From: Planctomycetota bacterium | GTDB taxonomy: Bacteria; Planctomycetota; Planctomycetia; Pirellulales; Pirellulaceae | Reading direction: 5' to 3' | Length of the DNA stretch: 64,000 bases | Assembly: GCA_014238905.1 (NCBI GenBank) | Contig: JABAAE010000006.1 | Coordinates: 248,001-312,000, forward strand | Part shown: one piece after another, positions 19,492 to 29,085 of the stretch | How the letters are laid out: each line of letters begins with the position of its first letter | How positions within the stretch are numbered: position 1 is the first letter of the stretch | Translations under genes and position numbers: made by a program | Notes under the pieces: model-generated | The model's database searches: none | Told to the model about the DNA's origin: nothing | The model's input: only the letters and a program-made list of their open reading frames with translations

Positions 19492-20930
19492 ACAAGCAAG
19501 AAAAAGACAATCTGAATCACCCGGAACTGGTTGCCTATCTCGATGGCGAGCTGGAACGAAATCAAAGAGCGGAAGTCGAACGAAAACTTGCAGAAAGTCC
19601 TGAGTACCGTAATGAGCTGGCCAATCTCCAGAGAACCTGGGATGTATTGGACGCCCTTCCAGCGACTAGAGCCTCTCAGGAGTTCACTCAAAGCACCGTT
19701 GAACTGGTTGCATTGAAAACTCGCAATCTTGAAAACCAATCCACTTCCGGGGCAAGGATTCTCAGGATGAGTGTTCTTGTAATACTACTGATCATCCCAC
19801 CCATTGCGGCATTTTCCTATGGTTACTGGTCAAAGAAGGAAGCATTAACTGCCCCAAATCGGCAGCTGTTAAAAGACCTTCCCATCATTGAAAATCTTTC
19901 GCTCTACCGAAGTGTTAGTGCCGAATTGGATGTTGACCAAGGAATTCGGTTTCTGGAATTATTAAATAGTAAACCGAGCGTTTTCTTAAATTTCGAACTT
20001 GATTTCAGCGAACCGACCGGCGTGAATTTACCGTCCAAGAGCTTTACGACCAATCCAACCAGTCTTACTCTCGATTCGTTTAGCCAAGAAGAAATGGAAA
20101 GGCTACTTTTAAGCCAACGGGAATTCGATCGGTTTGCCGGTTCACAACCAGAAAAAACTGACAATCTGCGAAGATTTCACAAAATTCTGAATGAACATCC
20201 CGACAGCAGCCAGCTCAAGAATCTACTGATTTACTGGAACAGCTGGTTAAAAAATAAGGGATATTATCTGGGTCGTGACGAAATTGATCGGATCAAAGAT
20301 GCAACTGCGGAAGATCGAATTGTTGAAATTCGCAGGCTGGAAAAAGAAGACTTTGTTGAAAAGTGGTCGCGTGCTCGAGGTGGACCACCGGCGCCTCAGG
20401 ATGTTCCGTTAATCAAGGGATTCGCAAAAGAAAAAATTGAGGAGCTCTCACTGGAAATCATCCGCCAACTGGATTCCTCCAATAACGAGCAAACCAAAAA
20501 GCTCAAAGAAGAAGTCGAAAACGCTCCCACCCACCATCATGGCTTTGCCATTTTGATGAGGGCGCGTTTTCGATCCCGATTTCCAGGTGGTGCAACGGTT
20601 TGGAGTACATTTGGCTCCAATGAAATCGAAGCATTTATCAGTGCGCTTTCAGCTGAATCAAAAAACAAGATTGCGGGTCTGACAATGGATTTGCAAATGG
20701 ACGTGGTACAAAGTTGGATTGTCATAGCGATGTTTGAAATTGACGATTCGGATCTTCAGGAATTTCACGATAAGGGACTTACTGGCAATCAAAGAGATTC
20801 CCTGAAGGGCTTGAGTTCTTCCGAACAAAAAAAGGCTGTGCAACAGGCATTTCGTATGGCACTTTTTCAGGACATCAGTGAATTCGATGACGTGTCAAAA
20901 CTTCCTTCTACCGGTCGCGGTCGCCAATAA
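19488..20930 (+). CDS. Probable membrane anti-sigma factor
   Basis: The 480-residue protein begins with a short helical domain (HPELVAYLDGELERNQRAEVERKLAESP, given here only as the region around residues 11-38) that resembles the N-terminus of anti-sigma factors. One membrane helix follows (about 91-113), then a 365-residue extracytoplasmic part rich in charged helices. The usual zinc ligands (H-x3-C-x2-C) are absent; the cytoplasmic segment has no cysteine. The ATGA overlap with the ECF sigma gene supports the anti-sigma assignment. The large outer domain matches nothing I recognise and could be the stress sensor. A good GAGGGG site follows the stop but serves only an 18-codon frame (20958-21014). 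Confidence 0.75.
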   Translation: MNKQEKDNLNHPELVAYLDGELERNQRAEVERKLAESPEYRNELANLQRTWDVLDALPATRASQEFTQSTVELVALKTRNLENQSTSGARILRMSVLVILLIIPPIAAFSYGYWSKKEALTAPNRQLLKDLPIIENLSLYRSVSAELDVDQGIRFLELLNSKPSVFLNFELDFSEPTGVNLPSKSFTTNPTSLTLDSFSQEEMERLLLSQREFDRFAGSQPEKTDNLRRFHKILNEHPDSSQLKNLLIYWNSWLKNKGYYLGRDEIDRIKDATAEDRIVEIRRLEKEDFVEKWSRARGGPPAPQDVPLIKGFAKEKIEELSLEIIRQLDSSNNEQTKKLKEEVENAPTHHHGFAILMRARFRSRFPGGATVWSTFGSNEIEAFISALSAESKNKIAGLTMDLQMDVVQSWIVIAMFEIDDSDLQEFHDKGLTGNQRDSLKGLSSSEQKKAVQQAFRMALFQDISEFDDVSKLPSTGRGRQ

Positions 20931-21157
20931 CGCCCCCCCCACATAGAGGGGCAAATCATGAACGCGAAAGCAACAACGCCGAGCGTTCGGAGTGAATGGC
21001 CTTCAGAAGCTTAAGGGGTACAGCCATTTCGGACCCGAATTGTAATGTTGCGTCCTAACAACCTACACGCCGTGAGGATAACCTTGCGTTAATGGCCCCT
21101 TAAATCAGGTCGCATCAAGTGGTTAGTAAGTCGTTAGTGAAAACCGCCAGATCATTC

Positions 21158-22690
21158 TTAGAGTACCGGGCCCACGGTCCAAGGCGAAAACTCTTCGTCA
21201 CCAAATCCGTTTAACTCGCTTTTGGTTTTTTTTCCACCCGCCACGGCAAGGATTTCGTTGAATATCCGCTGGCCAACATCTTCAACAGATTCACCCTCTA
21301 GAACAGTCCCGGCATTGATATCCATATCGTCGATCATGCGGTCATACATGGGTGTATTGGAAGCGATCTTGATGGAAGGCACTGGTTTACAGCCAAAGCA
21401 ACTGCCACGACCGGTGGTAAAGCAGATGACATTAGCTCCACCCGCCACCATCCCCGTTACACTTGGAGGATCAAAACCGGGCGAGTCCATGATCACAAGG
21501 CCCTTCTTGTCGACCGTTTCAGCATACTGATAAACATCCTCCAAAGTAGAACCGCCTGCTTTGGCAATCGCTCCCAACGATTTCTCCGTGATGGTAGTCA
21601 AACCACCTTCCTTGTTGCCTACAGAAGGATTGTTATCCAGTTCTTCCCCAAACAGTCCGACATACCATTTCCACCAATCAATCAACTTCAATAATTTGTC
21701 AGCGACTTCAATCGATCTAGCTCGTCTGGTAAGAAGGTGCTCCGCCCCATAAATTTCTGATGTTTCAGCCAAAATACTGGTACCCCCGTTTCTGATAATC
21801 CAATCAGAAGCGATCCCTAATGCCGGATTAGCCGTCACTCCAGAGTTACCATCAGAACCTCCACATTCGGTTCCCAAAATAATTTCGTTTATGTCAGCAT
21901 CCGATCGTTCAACAGCATTCGCCAGCGGTAGCATGGACTCAATTTTTTCTATTGCAGCATGAACCGTTTTCCTCGTTCCACCCAAATCCTGCATCGAAAA
22001 AACCGGCGGACCAGCCGGTGCACCTCCACTCCCGATTTGCACCAGTTTTTGATCCAACATCAGCGTGCCAGGTGTTGCTTGCTCACATCCAAGCCCAATA
22101 ATAAGGCAAGCTGCCAAATTTGGATGTCTTGCAAATCCGCCCAAAACTCGATTCAACATCTGGTGTTTTTGTCCAAGCTGTTTCATTCCACAGCCCGTTT
22201 CGTGGGTCAGAGCAATCACCCCGTCGACGTTGGGAAAATCAATCAGTTTGTCCGGAGTAAAATGCCGGGCAACAAACTTACTGACTGTAGCAGAACAGTT
22301 CACCGTAGATATCACCGCGATATAGTTACGTGTCCCGACGCTACCATCAGCTCTTCGGATCCCCTTGAAGACGGTACTCAAGATTGGGGAATCGACCACA
22401 GGCTGCTCGATGGCTTTTTCATGATTCAACACAATTTTGCCATTGGCGAGATTGTGTGAATGGACCCATGCGCCGGCGTTGATCAGTTCCGATGCAAAAC
22501 CAATAACCTGCCCATACTTGCGGACGGGCTCGCCCGCAGCAATAGCTGAGATCGCAACCTTATGCCCCATCTTGATATCGGATGCAACAACGACAGTACC
22601 ACCACCAAATTCCAGCTCGTGGTTGGCCGAAAGAGGTTTTGAGGCAACACAGATGTTGTCCAGAGAATTCAATTGAATCACGTCATTCAT
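21158..22690 (-). CDS. UxaA/GarD-type sugar-acid dehydratase
   Basis: The product has about 510 residues. Residues 1-85 form a SAF-like domain as in UxaA, and the rest matches the altronate/galactarate dehydratase core, with GIRRADGSVGTRNY, HETGCGMKQLG, ILGTECGGSDGNSG and the GSCFGCKPVPSIKIASNTP stretch. These enzymes remove water from sugar acids (D-altronate in hexuronate breakdown, D-galactarate in GarD), usually with a bound divalent metal. The frame could start at a TTG at 22705, but ATG 22690 is better. No uronate isomerase or KDG kinase gene is adjacent, so the exact substrate is open. The separate Hsp70-like gene upstream on the same strand ends about 255 bp away. Confidence 0.88.
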   Translation of the reverse strand: MNDVIQLNSLDNICVASKPLSANHELEFGGGTVVVASDIKMGHKVAISAIAAGEPVRKYGQVIGFASELINAGAWVHSHNLANGKIVLNHEKAIEQPVVDSPILSTVFKGIRRADGSVGTRNYIAVISTVNCSATVSKFVARHFTPDKLIDFPNVDGVIALTHETGCGMKQLGQKHQMLNRVLGGFARHPNLAACLIIGLGCEQATPGTLMLDQKLVQIGSGGAPAGPPVFSMQDLGGTRKTVHAAIEKIESMLPLANAVERSDADINEIILGTECGGSDGNSGVTANPALGIASDWIIRNGGTSILAETSEIYGAEHLLTRRARSIEVADKLLKLIDWWKWYVGLFGEELDNNPSVGNKEGGLTTITEKSLGAIAKAGGSTLEDVYQYAETVDKKGLVIMDSPGFDPPSVTGMVAGGANVICFTTGRGSCFGCKPVPSIKIASNTPMYDRMIDDMDINAGTVLEGESVEDVGQRIFNEILAVAGGKKTKSELNGFGDEEFSPWTVGPVL

Positions 22691-22944
22691 ACGGTTTTTA
22701 AACAATCAAACTGGGGAATTGAAGGGTGCTCATCATCACACCGGAAAACGACAAATATACCTTTTTCCAAGCTGGAGTTATTTTGCCATCCAACAAGTTT
22801 GGATAAAAGGCAGCACGGTCCGAATTCTGCCCAATTGGACAAATTCTCAATGATTGAAGCCGCTTCCCATCGTCTACCCCTGCACGTGCCAAAGTACGAC
22901 AAGTCCCGTTCCACCGACTATCACAGCCAAATCAGCAACAGAGA

Positions 22945-24468
22945 TTACTCACAGCTTTGATCAATAAAATCCCGCCAGCCCTCCATTTGCTCTTGAGTCA
23001 AAGTATTCTCACGATGCAATTGATGTGTCAGGCGCGAGTCAACACCTTTCACTTGAACAGAAACCTTCAATCGACCATTTTCCTCGTAGCGAAAACTGAC
23101 TTCGATGGGTGTTCGCACCGGCAGATCCCTGGGAATACTCTCGATACTGCATTTGCCCAAGAGAGAGCAGTCGGCTGGATTTGCACTTTCCCCCTCAACA
23201 ATGCTCACCTTTATCGACCGCTGGTTAGGTTTGGAAGTAAAAAACGTCCTTTTCGCCACCACCGGAAGGGAGGTATTGCGAGGAATGACGATTCCATTTC
23301 GGTGTTGCTTATTGTCAGGATCCATGCCAACCACTCCAAGGCTATGTGAATTCACATTTTTGACGTTTAGCGAGCCTTGCCCGGGGACATGCGAAGAGAG
23401 GATCATTCCAGCACGTATAGCTGCTCCGTGAGCGACTGCCTCATCAGGAGAAAGAGACCGCGTTGGCTCCTTACCGGATATCGATCTTAATCGTCTGACA
23501 ACAGAGGGCATTCTGGTCGAACCGCCTACCATCAGCACAACATCCAATTGGTCCATTTCCAGGCCGGCCTCTTGCAGGGTCTGCTCGACGGTGAACATCG
23601 TGCGATCCAGCAAATCTCGAGTCCGAGTTTCAAATTCTTCCCGGCTTAATTCAATGTGAAAGGACTTTCCCTTCAGGTCAAACGAAATAGCTGTTCGTGC
23701 TTTAATGGACAGTTCCCGCTTTGCCTGTTCACATTTCAACCACAGGTTACCCGAAAACTGTTGATCCTCGAAAGGATCAAAACCAATACGACGGACAAGC
23801 TCATCAGCAACCAACGCAACAATTCGTTGATCCCAATCCCATCCGCCCAGTCGCATATCACCATCAGTCGCCAAGGTGCGATACTGACCGCCGTCGATTT
23901 CCATCACGGTAACGTCGAAAGTCCCGCCACCCAAATCATAAACGAGAATACGGCGTGGCACGTTCGTTTGGCCGATTTCAAACAGTCGGCCCTGCTGTAT
24001 CCCAAATGCTAATGCAGCAGCCGTCGGCTCATTAATAATATCCAGAACATCAATGCCTGCCATCCAACCAGCATCCATCGTTGCTTTGCGTCGCACCTCG
24101 TCAAAATAGGCGGGTACCGTAATCACCGCTTTTGTCAGGGGCCCTATTTGTCGCTGAGCGTCCCGCCAAAGCTTGCGGAGAATCCAAGCCTGAAGGACCT
24201 CTGGTGGATACTGTCGACCGTTGATAACTTTTCGAAAAACGCGTTCACCCAAATCCCGTTTGGGACAATCCGCAACATTCTCGTATTGTGTGCTGATGGC
24301 CTTTGCAGCTCCCCGGCCGACAACGACCCTTGGTCCTTCAAAACACATCATACTTGGCGTCAATGGCTCGCCCGCTGAATTCAACAAGGTACGCGGATCA
24401 TTGTTTTGATCCAAAATAGCCACAGCCGAATAAGTTGTGCCAAGATCTATTCCGACTGCTGACTCCAT
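22945..24468 (-). CDS. Hsp70/DnaK-family protein without C-terminal lid
   Basis: This second Hsp70 has about 507 residues from the ATG at 24468 (MESAVGIDLGTTYS). The ATPase domain is intact: phosphate-1 loop [29 protein letters not shown], the [14 protein letters not shown] hinge, phosphate-2 VYDLGGGTFDVTVMEIDGG and adenosine motif VLMVGGSTRMPSVVRRL. A beta-type substrate-binding domain follows, but the chain stops soon after it and the helical lid of true DnaK is missing. The frame is open to 24528, yet the extra 20 residues are unlike the family; ATG at 24477 is also possible. No DnaJ or GrpE is adjacent. It is likely a specialised chaperone whose client is unknown, distinct from the genuine dnaK at 37526. 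Confidence 0.9.
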   Translation of the reverse strand: MESAVGIDLGTTYSAVAILDQNNDPRTLLNSAGEPLTPSMMCFEGPRVVVGRGAAKAISTQYENVADCPKRDLGERVFRKVINGRQYPPEVLQAWILRKLWRDAQRQIGPLTKAVITVPAYFDEVRRKATMDAGWMAGIDVLDIINEPTAAALAFGIQQGRLFEIGQTNVPRRILVYDLGGGTFDVTVMEIDGGQYRTLATDGDMRLGGWDWDQRIVALVADELVRRIGFDPFEDQQFSGNLWLKCEQAKRELSIKARTAISFDLKGKSFHIELSREEFETRTRDLLDRTMFTVEQTLQEAGLEMDQLDVVLMVGGSTRMPSVVRRLRSISGKEPTRSLSPDEAVAHGAAIRAGMILSSHVPGQGSLNVKNVNSHSLGVVGMDPDNKQHRNGIVIPRNTSLPVVAKRTFFTSKPNQRSIKVSIVEGESANPADCSLLGKCSIESIPRDLPVRTPIEVSFRYEENGRLKVSVQVKGVDSRLTHQLHRENTLTQEQMEGWRDFIDQSCE

Positions 24469-25369
24469 TGCACACATCATCCCTAAAACACAAACAAACC
24501 AGTGACACCCCGTTTCAGCCACATCCATGGAAGGATGACGACAAAAGCCACGCCATCCAACCGAGTTTAATCTAACAAATTAGAAAAAGGTCTGTGTTGA
24601 TCCGCTGCCATAAACTCACCCTGAAGCAAACATTACGCATTCCAGGCAGAATCTCTCCGAGCATCTTAAATTGACCCGACAAAACAAGGGCTGTGGGTAT
24701 CTGTTGTGATTTTATTGATAGTAATACCCGGAATGCTCAGCAAGTCGGCAAATCAACCCGGCCTACTGTATTTGATTATTTACCTTTCCCCAAACCCGTT
24801 GTTTTGCCCAAAAATCATGTTCGGTTTTCCTACGAATTCAGTGTTGACCAATCGGCACCCATCGGAAATGCTGTTACCGATGTGTGCCGAAAACTGTTTT
24901 CGGTCAGGAACGGATATTCACGGATTGTTCCCCCCCTCCAAGGATGTGTGAAACCAGGACTTACCAGTTATGACCATCGATTTACTTCATACCGTTGTCG
25001 GCGTCGTATTTCTGACCGTTTGGGCAGTGATCGGCCAAGTATCCGTTTTGAAGCGTTAGTAGCAATTTGGACCGCGAGTAGCAGAATTGGGCTGTCGTCG
25101 AATTGCAAGAACGGCTTTATACGAATCCCCCTCCCCACCATCCATCCTCTAGCAATACATCAAGGTTATTGCAGCGGAGTTTAGACGTACTATTGGATCC
25201 AATGCGATAGCCCTAGAAAATTGGTCAAGCCACTGCATGCGTTGCAGATAGTAGTTTTCAGACTCTGGCTTACATATGCCATTTCATGTCTGCAGCGAGG
25301 TCTTTTGAGTGCTGAACACAACTAGATCAGGAGCAGGACGCAATTAGGCTTTGGTGGCATCAACCCTTT
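24469..25369. other. Gene-poor gap with one possible small membrane protein
   Basis: About 900 bp lie between the Hsp70-like gene and a doubtful small frame. A 163-codon plus-strand frame (24693-25184) gives a translation unlike a protein and is rejected. The only interesting item is the 29-codon frame at 24970-25059, listed separately. No RNA gene or repeat was recognised. Confidence 0.45.
24970..25059 (+). CDS. Possible 29-residue single-helix membrane protein
   Basis: The frame encodes MTIDLLHTVVGVVFLTVWAV and nine further residues, a short amphipathic start followed by one hydrophobic helix and a basic end (VLKR), closed by two consecutive in-frame TAG codons. AGGA lies 10 nt before the ATG. 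The composition is that of small bitopic membrane proteins rather than random intergenic sequence. I do not recognise a family with certainty, and a frame this short can arise by chance. Confidence 0.3.
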   Translation: MTIDLLHTVVGVVFLTVWAVIGQVSVLKR

Positions 25370-25654
25370 TCATTCTTTGGTGGCTGGTTCTATTGCTGCG
25401 TCAGGTGCTCCCATCGCACCAGGGTAGAATTCAATCAGGAACCCTGTTTCAGCCGCGAACGTGATGCTCAAATCGTTTACCACCCCACAAGTTCCCAATC
25501 GTATGAGAATTTGTCTGGCGATACGCCCATGTTCGTTAACCGCTGGTGAAAACACGATCAGGTTTGCTCCCATCTGTTCGATTCGCCCTTCATCTTTGGG
25601 CATCGAAATCAACAGCGACGTCAAAATAATGCCACTATTTGCCTGTTGAATCAT
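25370..25654 (-). CDS. Small hypothetical protein (doubtful)
   Basis: The frame has 94 codons, with a reasonable protein-like middle (ANLIVFSPAVNEHGRIARQI and LGTCGVVNDLSITFAAETG) but no recognised domain and a weak ribosome-binding site. It is divergent from the sulfatase gene, with 56 bp between the starts, so a shared promoter region is possible. It could also be chance or a gene remnant. Confidence 0.35.
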   Translation of the reverse strand: MIQQANSGIILTSLLISMPKDEGRIEQMGANLIVFSPAVNEHGRIARQILIRLGTCGVVNDLSITFAAETGFLIEFYPGAMGAPDAAIEPATKE

Positions 25655-25710
25655 CTCGCAATTTTACTGACGTTTCTATATTTTAGGAAATTTGGTTCCA
25701 TCTCGACAAA

Positions 25711-27933
25711 ATGATTAAAAAGCAACTCCTAGCTGCGTTAGCCATTTTACTGCTTTACGCCGCGCCGACTCTTATGAAAGCTGTCGCCGCCGAAAGTCCA
25801 TTACAGCCCAACATCGTACACATCATGGTCGATGACCTCGGCTGGCAGGATGTTGCCTGTTACCGCCGCGATTACCACGAGAACGAGCCCTTTTTTGAAA
25901 CGCCAAATATCGATCGCCTTGCAGCACACGGCATCAGATTCATGCAAGCTTACTCACCTTCTGTGACATGTGCCCCATCCAGAGCCGCTTTTCTTACAGG
26001 ACAGTACACACCTCATAACGGCGTTTATCACGTCAACATGGGATGCCAGATCCCACGGCCTCGGCGAGACAACGCACAGTTGTTGGACCCTTACTACGTT
26101 GGTCGAATCATGCCGGGGAAACCGGTAGTTGCCATGGCATTGAAAAAGTTAGGTTACACGACCGCCCATGTGGGCAAGTGGCATGTCTCCGGATTATCCG
26201 GGTATCCTTCGCCGATTCAGGTTGGATTTGATTTTTCGTTCGATCACAGGAAAAAGTACAACGACCCGGACCTCTTCAACGAGAAAGATCCGAAGCAGGC
26301 CAATACCGCGGGGCTTTTTGCGCAGCCAAAGCATCGCCTCAAAGAGGCCTTTAACGATCGCCGATTTCCGCTGCTCGCCGACCAACGTCCGTATGACAGC
26401 ATGACTGATCTTTCGCAGCGTTGGCTCCGCAAAGTCACACCCGGAAAAAAACCCTTCTTTCTGAACCTGTGCCCAAATCTCGTTCACGGACCAGTGATGA
26501 CACGAGATCGCAAACGACTGGCACATTATTGCCGAAAGCTGGGAATTCCATTTCCGACCGATCAAGGTTCCCTTTCCGATCCTGACAAACCCGGACAACA
26601 TAATCCTTACTACGCCAGCATGGTCGATTCGGTTGACTGGATTATCGGTCAAATCATCGGGACTCTGGAGGTGACCGACGATCCCCGAAACCCGGGGCAC
26701 AAACTGATTGACAACACGTATGTTTTTGTCAGCAGCGATAATGGTGCAGCACAGAAACTTCGCAACTGGAGATCGTTAGACAATAAGTTGAGCTTCGAGA
26801 AAGTCAGTGACAACGATCCTCTTCGCGAGGGCAAAGGTCACTCGTACGAAGGAGGTTGCCGAATTCCATTCCTGGTGATGGGCCCGGGCATTCAACCGGG
26901 AAGCGTTAACAATCAAACCCCAGTCAACCTGATTGACCTGTTTCCGACTTTTCTTGCGATCGCCGGCCAGACCGATTTCGAAAATATGGATCTTGATGGA
27001 TGCAACTTGCTGGCTGTTTTTAAGGAAAAAGAAAGAACACCGCGATTTACTGACGGTCAACCTCGCGAAACTATTTATTTCCATTACCCGGTCTTGAACG
27101 GAGCTTTCGCAACCATCCGCCGCGGGCCTTGGAAGCTGATGAAAAACACGGGGGCACCCATGAATCCGGCTCCGCAAATCCAGCTGTTTCGGCTCTATGC
27201 TGACGACGGATCCGAACTCGATCTCAGCGAAACTAAAAATGTGGCGATAGAACACCCGGAGATTCGAAAGCAAATGCTGTCGGATCTCAATGTCTGGTTA
27301 AAGGAACACAGCGCGGGACTCCCATACCGCAACGCTGCCTTTAAACCTGGCAACTTGCCAGAACAGAAACGGGTGCCCTCCATTACTGGCCGCGGAAGTG
27401 ATGGCGATCAAATCTGGACGACGTATGAAACCGGAGCCGGCAAGTCGAAAATTGCAGAGGCGTTCTTGTTGTACACAACCAATCCCGGAGAAAAGGAGGA
27501 ATGGTTTCGTGCCGTCGCAATCGTCGCTGACGGACGCGTCACTGCTTCTGCTGCCCCTGGCATGACGCATGCAATTTTTTGCCTGCTGGATGAAAACAAC
27601 TTTCTTATCCACTCCGAACCAATCCCCAGCATGCAGCAATTCAAAATTAGATTGCCGGTCTCGGAAGTGTTAACGGACGGATTCGCGTACCGTCCCGGAC
27701 TGGTATCCTTGGTTGGACTAGGAAAGCGTGCCCAGCGACAGGCAGAACGAACCAATCAACAAACGGGAGAATTGGAGAACAGAGTCGTTGGGGCAGAAAA
27801 GACGCTAAAGAAACCTATCGACGTCAACAGCTATACCAGAGCGATCGACAATCTTCGCAAATCGATCCTGTCGCTTAATGTCCCTGCCGCCCAACACCCC
27901 GCCCTGAACTGGCTCCCCCGAAGCGAAGATTAA
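25711..27933 (+). CDS. Secreted sulfatase (formylglycine type) with C-terminal extension
   Basis: The protein has 740 residues. A signal peptide (1-27, ending AVAA) is followed by the sulfatase fold: NIVHIMVDDLGWQD with the metal-binding Asp pair at 41-42, and the C-x-P-S-R motif as CAPSRAAFLTG with Cys87 as the residue converted to formylglycine. HVGKWH follows further on, and VFVSSDNGA holds the distal metal ligands. The family hydrolyses sulfate esters; planctomycetes carry many such enzymes for algal sulfated polysaccharides, but the substrate here is not predictable. After the catalytic region ends at about residue 535, a further 200 residues form an extension without a recognised domain. 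The matching formylglycine-generating enzyme is not in the window. It stands alone on the plus strand. Confidence 0.93.
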   Translation: MIKKQLLAALAILLLYAAPTLMKAVAAESPLQPNIVHIMVDDLGWQDVACYRRDYHENEPFFETPNIDRLAAHGIRFMQAYSPSVTCAPSRAAFLTGQYTPHNGVYHVNMGCQIPRPRRDNAQLLDPYYVGRIMPGKPVVAMALKKLGYTTAHVGKWHVSGLSGYPSPIQVGFDFSFDHRKKYNDPDLFNEKDPKQANTAGLFAQPKHRLKEAFNDRRFPLLADQRPYDSMTDLSQRWLRKVTPGKKPFFLNLCPNLVHGPVMTRDRKRLAHYCRKLGIPFPTDQGSLSDPDKPGQHNPYYASMVDSVDWIIGQIIGTLEVTDDPRNPGHKLIDNTYVFVSSDNGAAQKLRNWRSLDNKLSFEKVSDNDPLREGKGHSYEGGCRIPFLVMGPGIQPGSVNNQTPVNLIDLFPTFLAIAGQTDFENMDLDGCNLLAVFKEKERTPRFTDGQPRETIYFHYPVLNGAFATIRRGPWKLMKNTGAPMNPAPQIQLFRLYADDGSELDLSETKNVAIEHPEIRKQMLSDLNVWLKEHSAGLPYRNAAFKPGNLPEQKRVPSITGRGSDGDQIWTTYETGAGKSKIAEAFLLYTTNPGEKEEWFRAVAIVADGRVTASAAPGMTHAIFCLLDENNFLIHSEPIPSMQQFKIRLPVSEVLTDGFAYRPGLVSLVGLGKRAQRQAERTNQQTGELENRVVGAEKTLKKPIDVNSYTRAIDNLRKSILSLNVPAAQHPALNWLPRSED

Positions 27934-28463
27934 CGTGTTTCCAACACCAAAACAGTGACTGTCACTCGCCACAAACTCAATAAACACAACAGAAAAAGCG
28001 TCGCGTCTTTTTACACTGTTACCATTTCGCTGTCTCTTTCGGCCACCAACGGGTGCCGACGATCGCCTCGAAAAACCGATTACCTCTCTGATCCTTACCG
28101 ATGATCTCCGCTGATAGGATGTTGAGTTTTACCATGTTGACGATACTTGAGCCTCTTATAACCAGCGACCATGAATGTCCAACTCAAGGATTTCGTTTCT
28201 TCGCCTGTTGCATCCAACTCAGAGAACTCTAGCCATCCAACAATACGCGACTCCTACCGCACATCCTCAACGCCTTTACTGTAGGCAACAAAAAAAGCAC
28301 GCAGATCTCCCTCCGGCCGCGTGAACCGCCGCAGAAAATTCTTCCAAAAAGGGGTGAGAGTAACGGGATTTTGAAGCAATAGATTGCGTTGGAATTTGGC
28401 TCGCGGTCCGCACGCGACTCAAGAAACTCCACTTTACGCATGAAACGCTTGGAAAGACTATTT
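27934..28463. other. Intergenic region after the sulfatase gene
   Basis: About 530 bp lie between two converging genes. Small dyads follow the sulfatase stop (GTGTTTCCAACAC, AGTGACTGTCACT) without T-runs. Minus-strand frames at 28229-28480 and 28276-28539 overlap each other and look spurious. Nothing else is seen. Confidence 0.45.
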
Positions 28464-28904
28464 CTACTTGGTAACACCAATGGTCAACAGGAGATTCGCA
28501 AAGATCTTCTGTTCGCCGGTTGCAATAACCAAATGACAATCATCTGATTTGCAGCAATCGTAAAAAACGAAGCGGCCAACCTTTTGCAAACCTCGATCAA
28601 AATCAACCTTTGCCAGAATACCGCCAAAGTCATCCCATATCTGAGGGTTTGGTACGGCGAATTCCCCCGCACGCGGAGGAGACATGACCATGGCAGATTC
28701 AATCGGCACGACACTGCAAATGGCTTTTAAGACATCGCAAGCCCCAACCACGCCAGGAGCCAAATTCAAGAACACCTTGTGAGCATGCCGATTTGTTTTA
28801 GTGGCGAATGGGAAATTCCCATCAGCGATGAGGATTTTGGAACTATGACCAATCGATCCCAATACCTGAAGGATTTCTGGATGTAGTAGATCGGATTCTA
28901 ACAT
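28464..28904 (-). CDS. RbsD/FucU-family sugar mutarotase
   Basis: The 146-residue protein matches the RbsD/FucU fold in length and pattern: LLHPEILQVLGSIGHSSKIL with the catalytic His at position 20, then IADGNFP, the usual turn after the first strand. FucU interconverts alpha and beta fucose (and ribopyranose in RbsD). HLVIATGEQKIFANLLLTIGV is the closing strand-helix seen in the family. The IADGNFP form is closer to FucU than to RbsD. The gene stands alone, with GGGAG about ten bases before the ATG. A fucose-related role would fit a bacterium that degrades fucose-rich algal sulfated polysaccharides, but that link is inference. Confidence 0.88.
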   Translation of the reverse strand: MLESDLLHPEILQVLGSIGHSSKILIADGNFPFATKTNRHAHKVFLNLAPGVVGACDVLKAICSVVPIESAMVMSPPRAGEFAVPNPQIWDDFGGILAKVDFDRGLQKVGRFVFYDCCKSDDCHLVIATGEQKIFANLLLTIGVTK

Positions 28905-29085
28905 GCTGAAAGACTCCCTGAGGCCACTTTAATCCCTTTTAGTTACACCCAAAAAGAAAAATTTCTTCCCCGAGAATTCGACCAGACATCATCCAAAAGA
29001 TCAACGGAACTGCCTCAACAGCATCCCTCAAATGCAAAAATGAATGATCGGTCAGAATCAGAGGATCAATGTTCGAGGAGGCGGA

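Noticed and set aside
21959-22459. 166-codon plus-strand frame antisense to the UxaA-type gene
   Set aside because: It is antisense to a gene with clear catalytic motifs and its translation shows no domain.
24693-25184. 163-codon plus-strand open frame
   Set aside because: Composition is not protein-like (Cys, Arg and Ser excess, no hydrophobic core pattern), there is no ribosome-binding site, and nothing similar is recognised. The 29-codon frame inside it in another frame is more protein-like.
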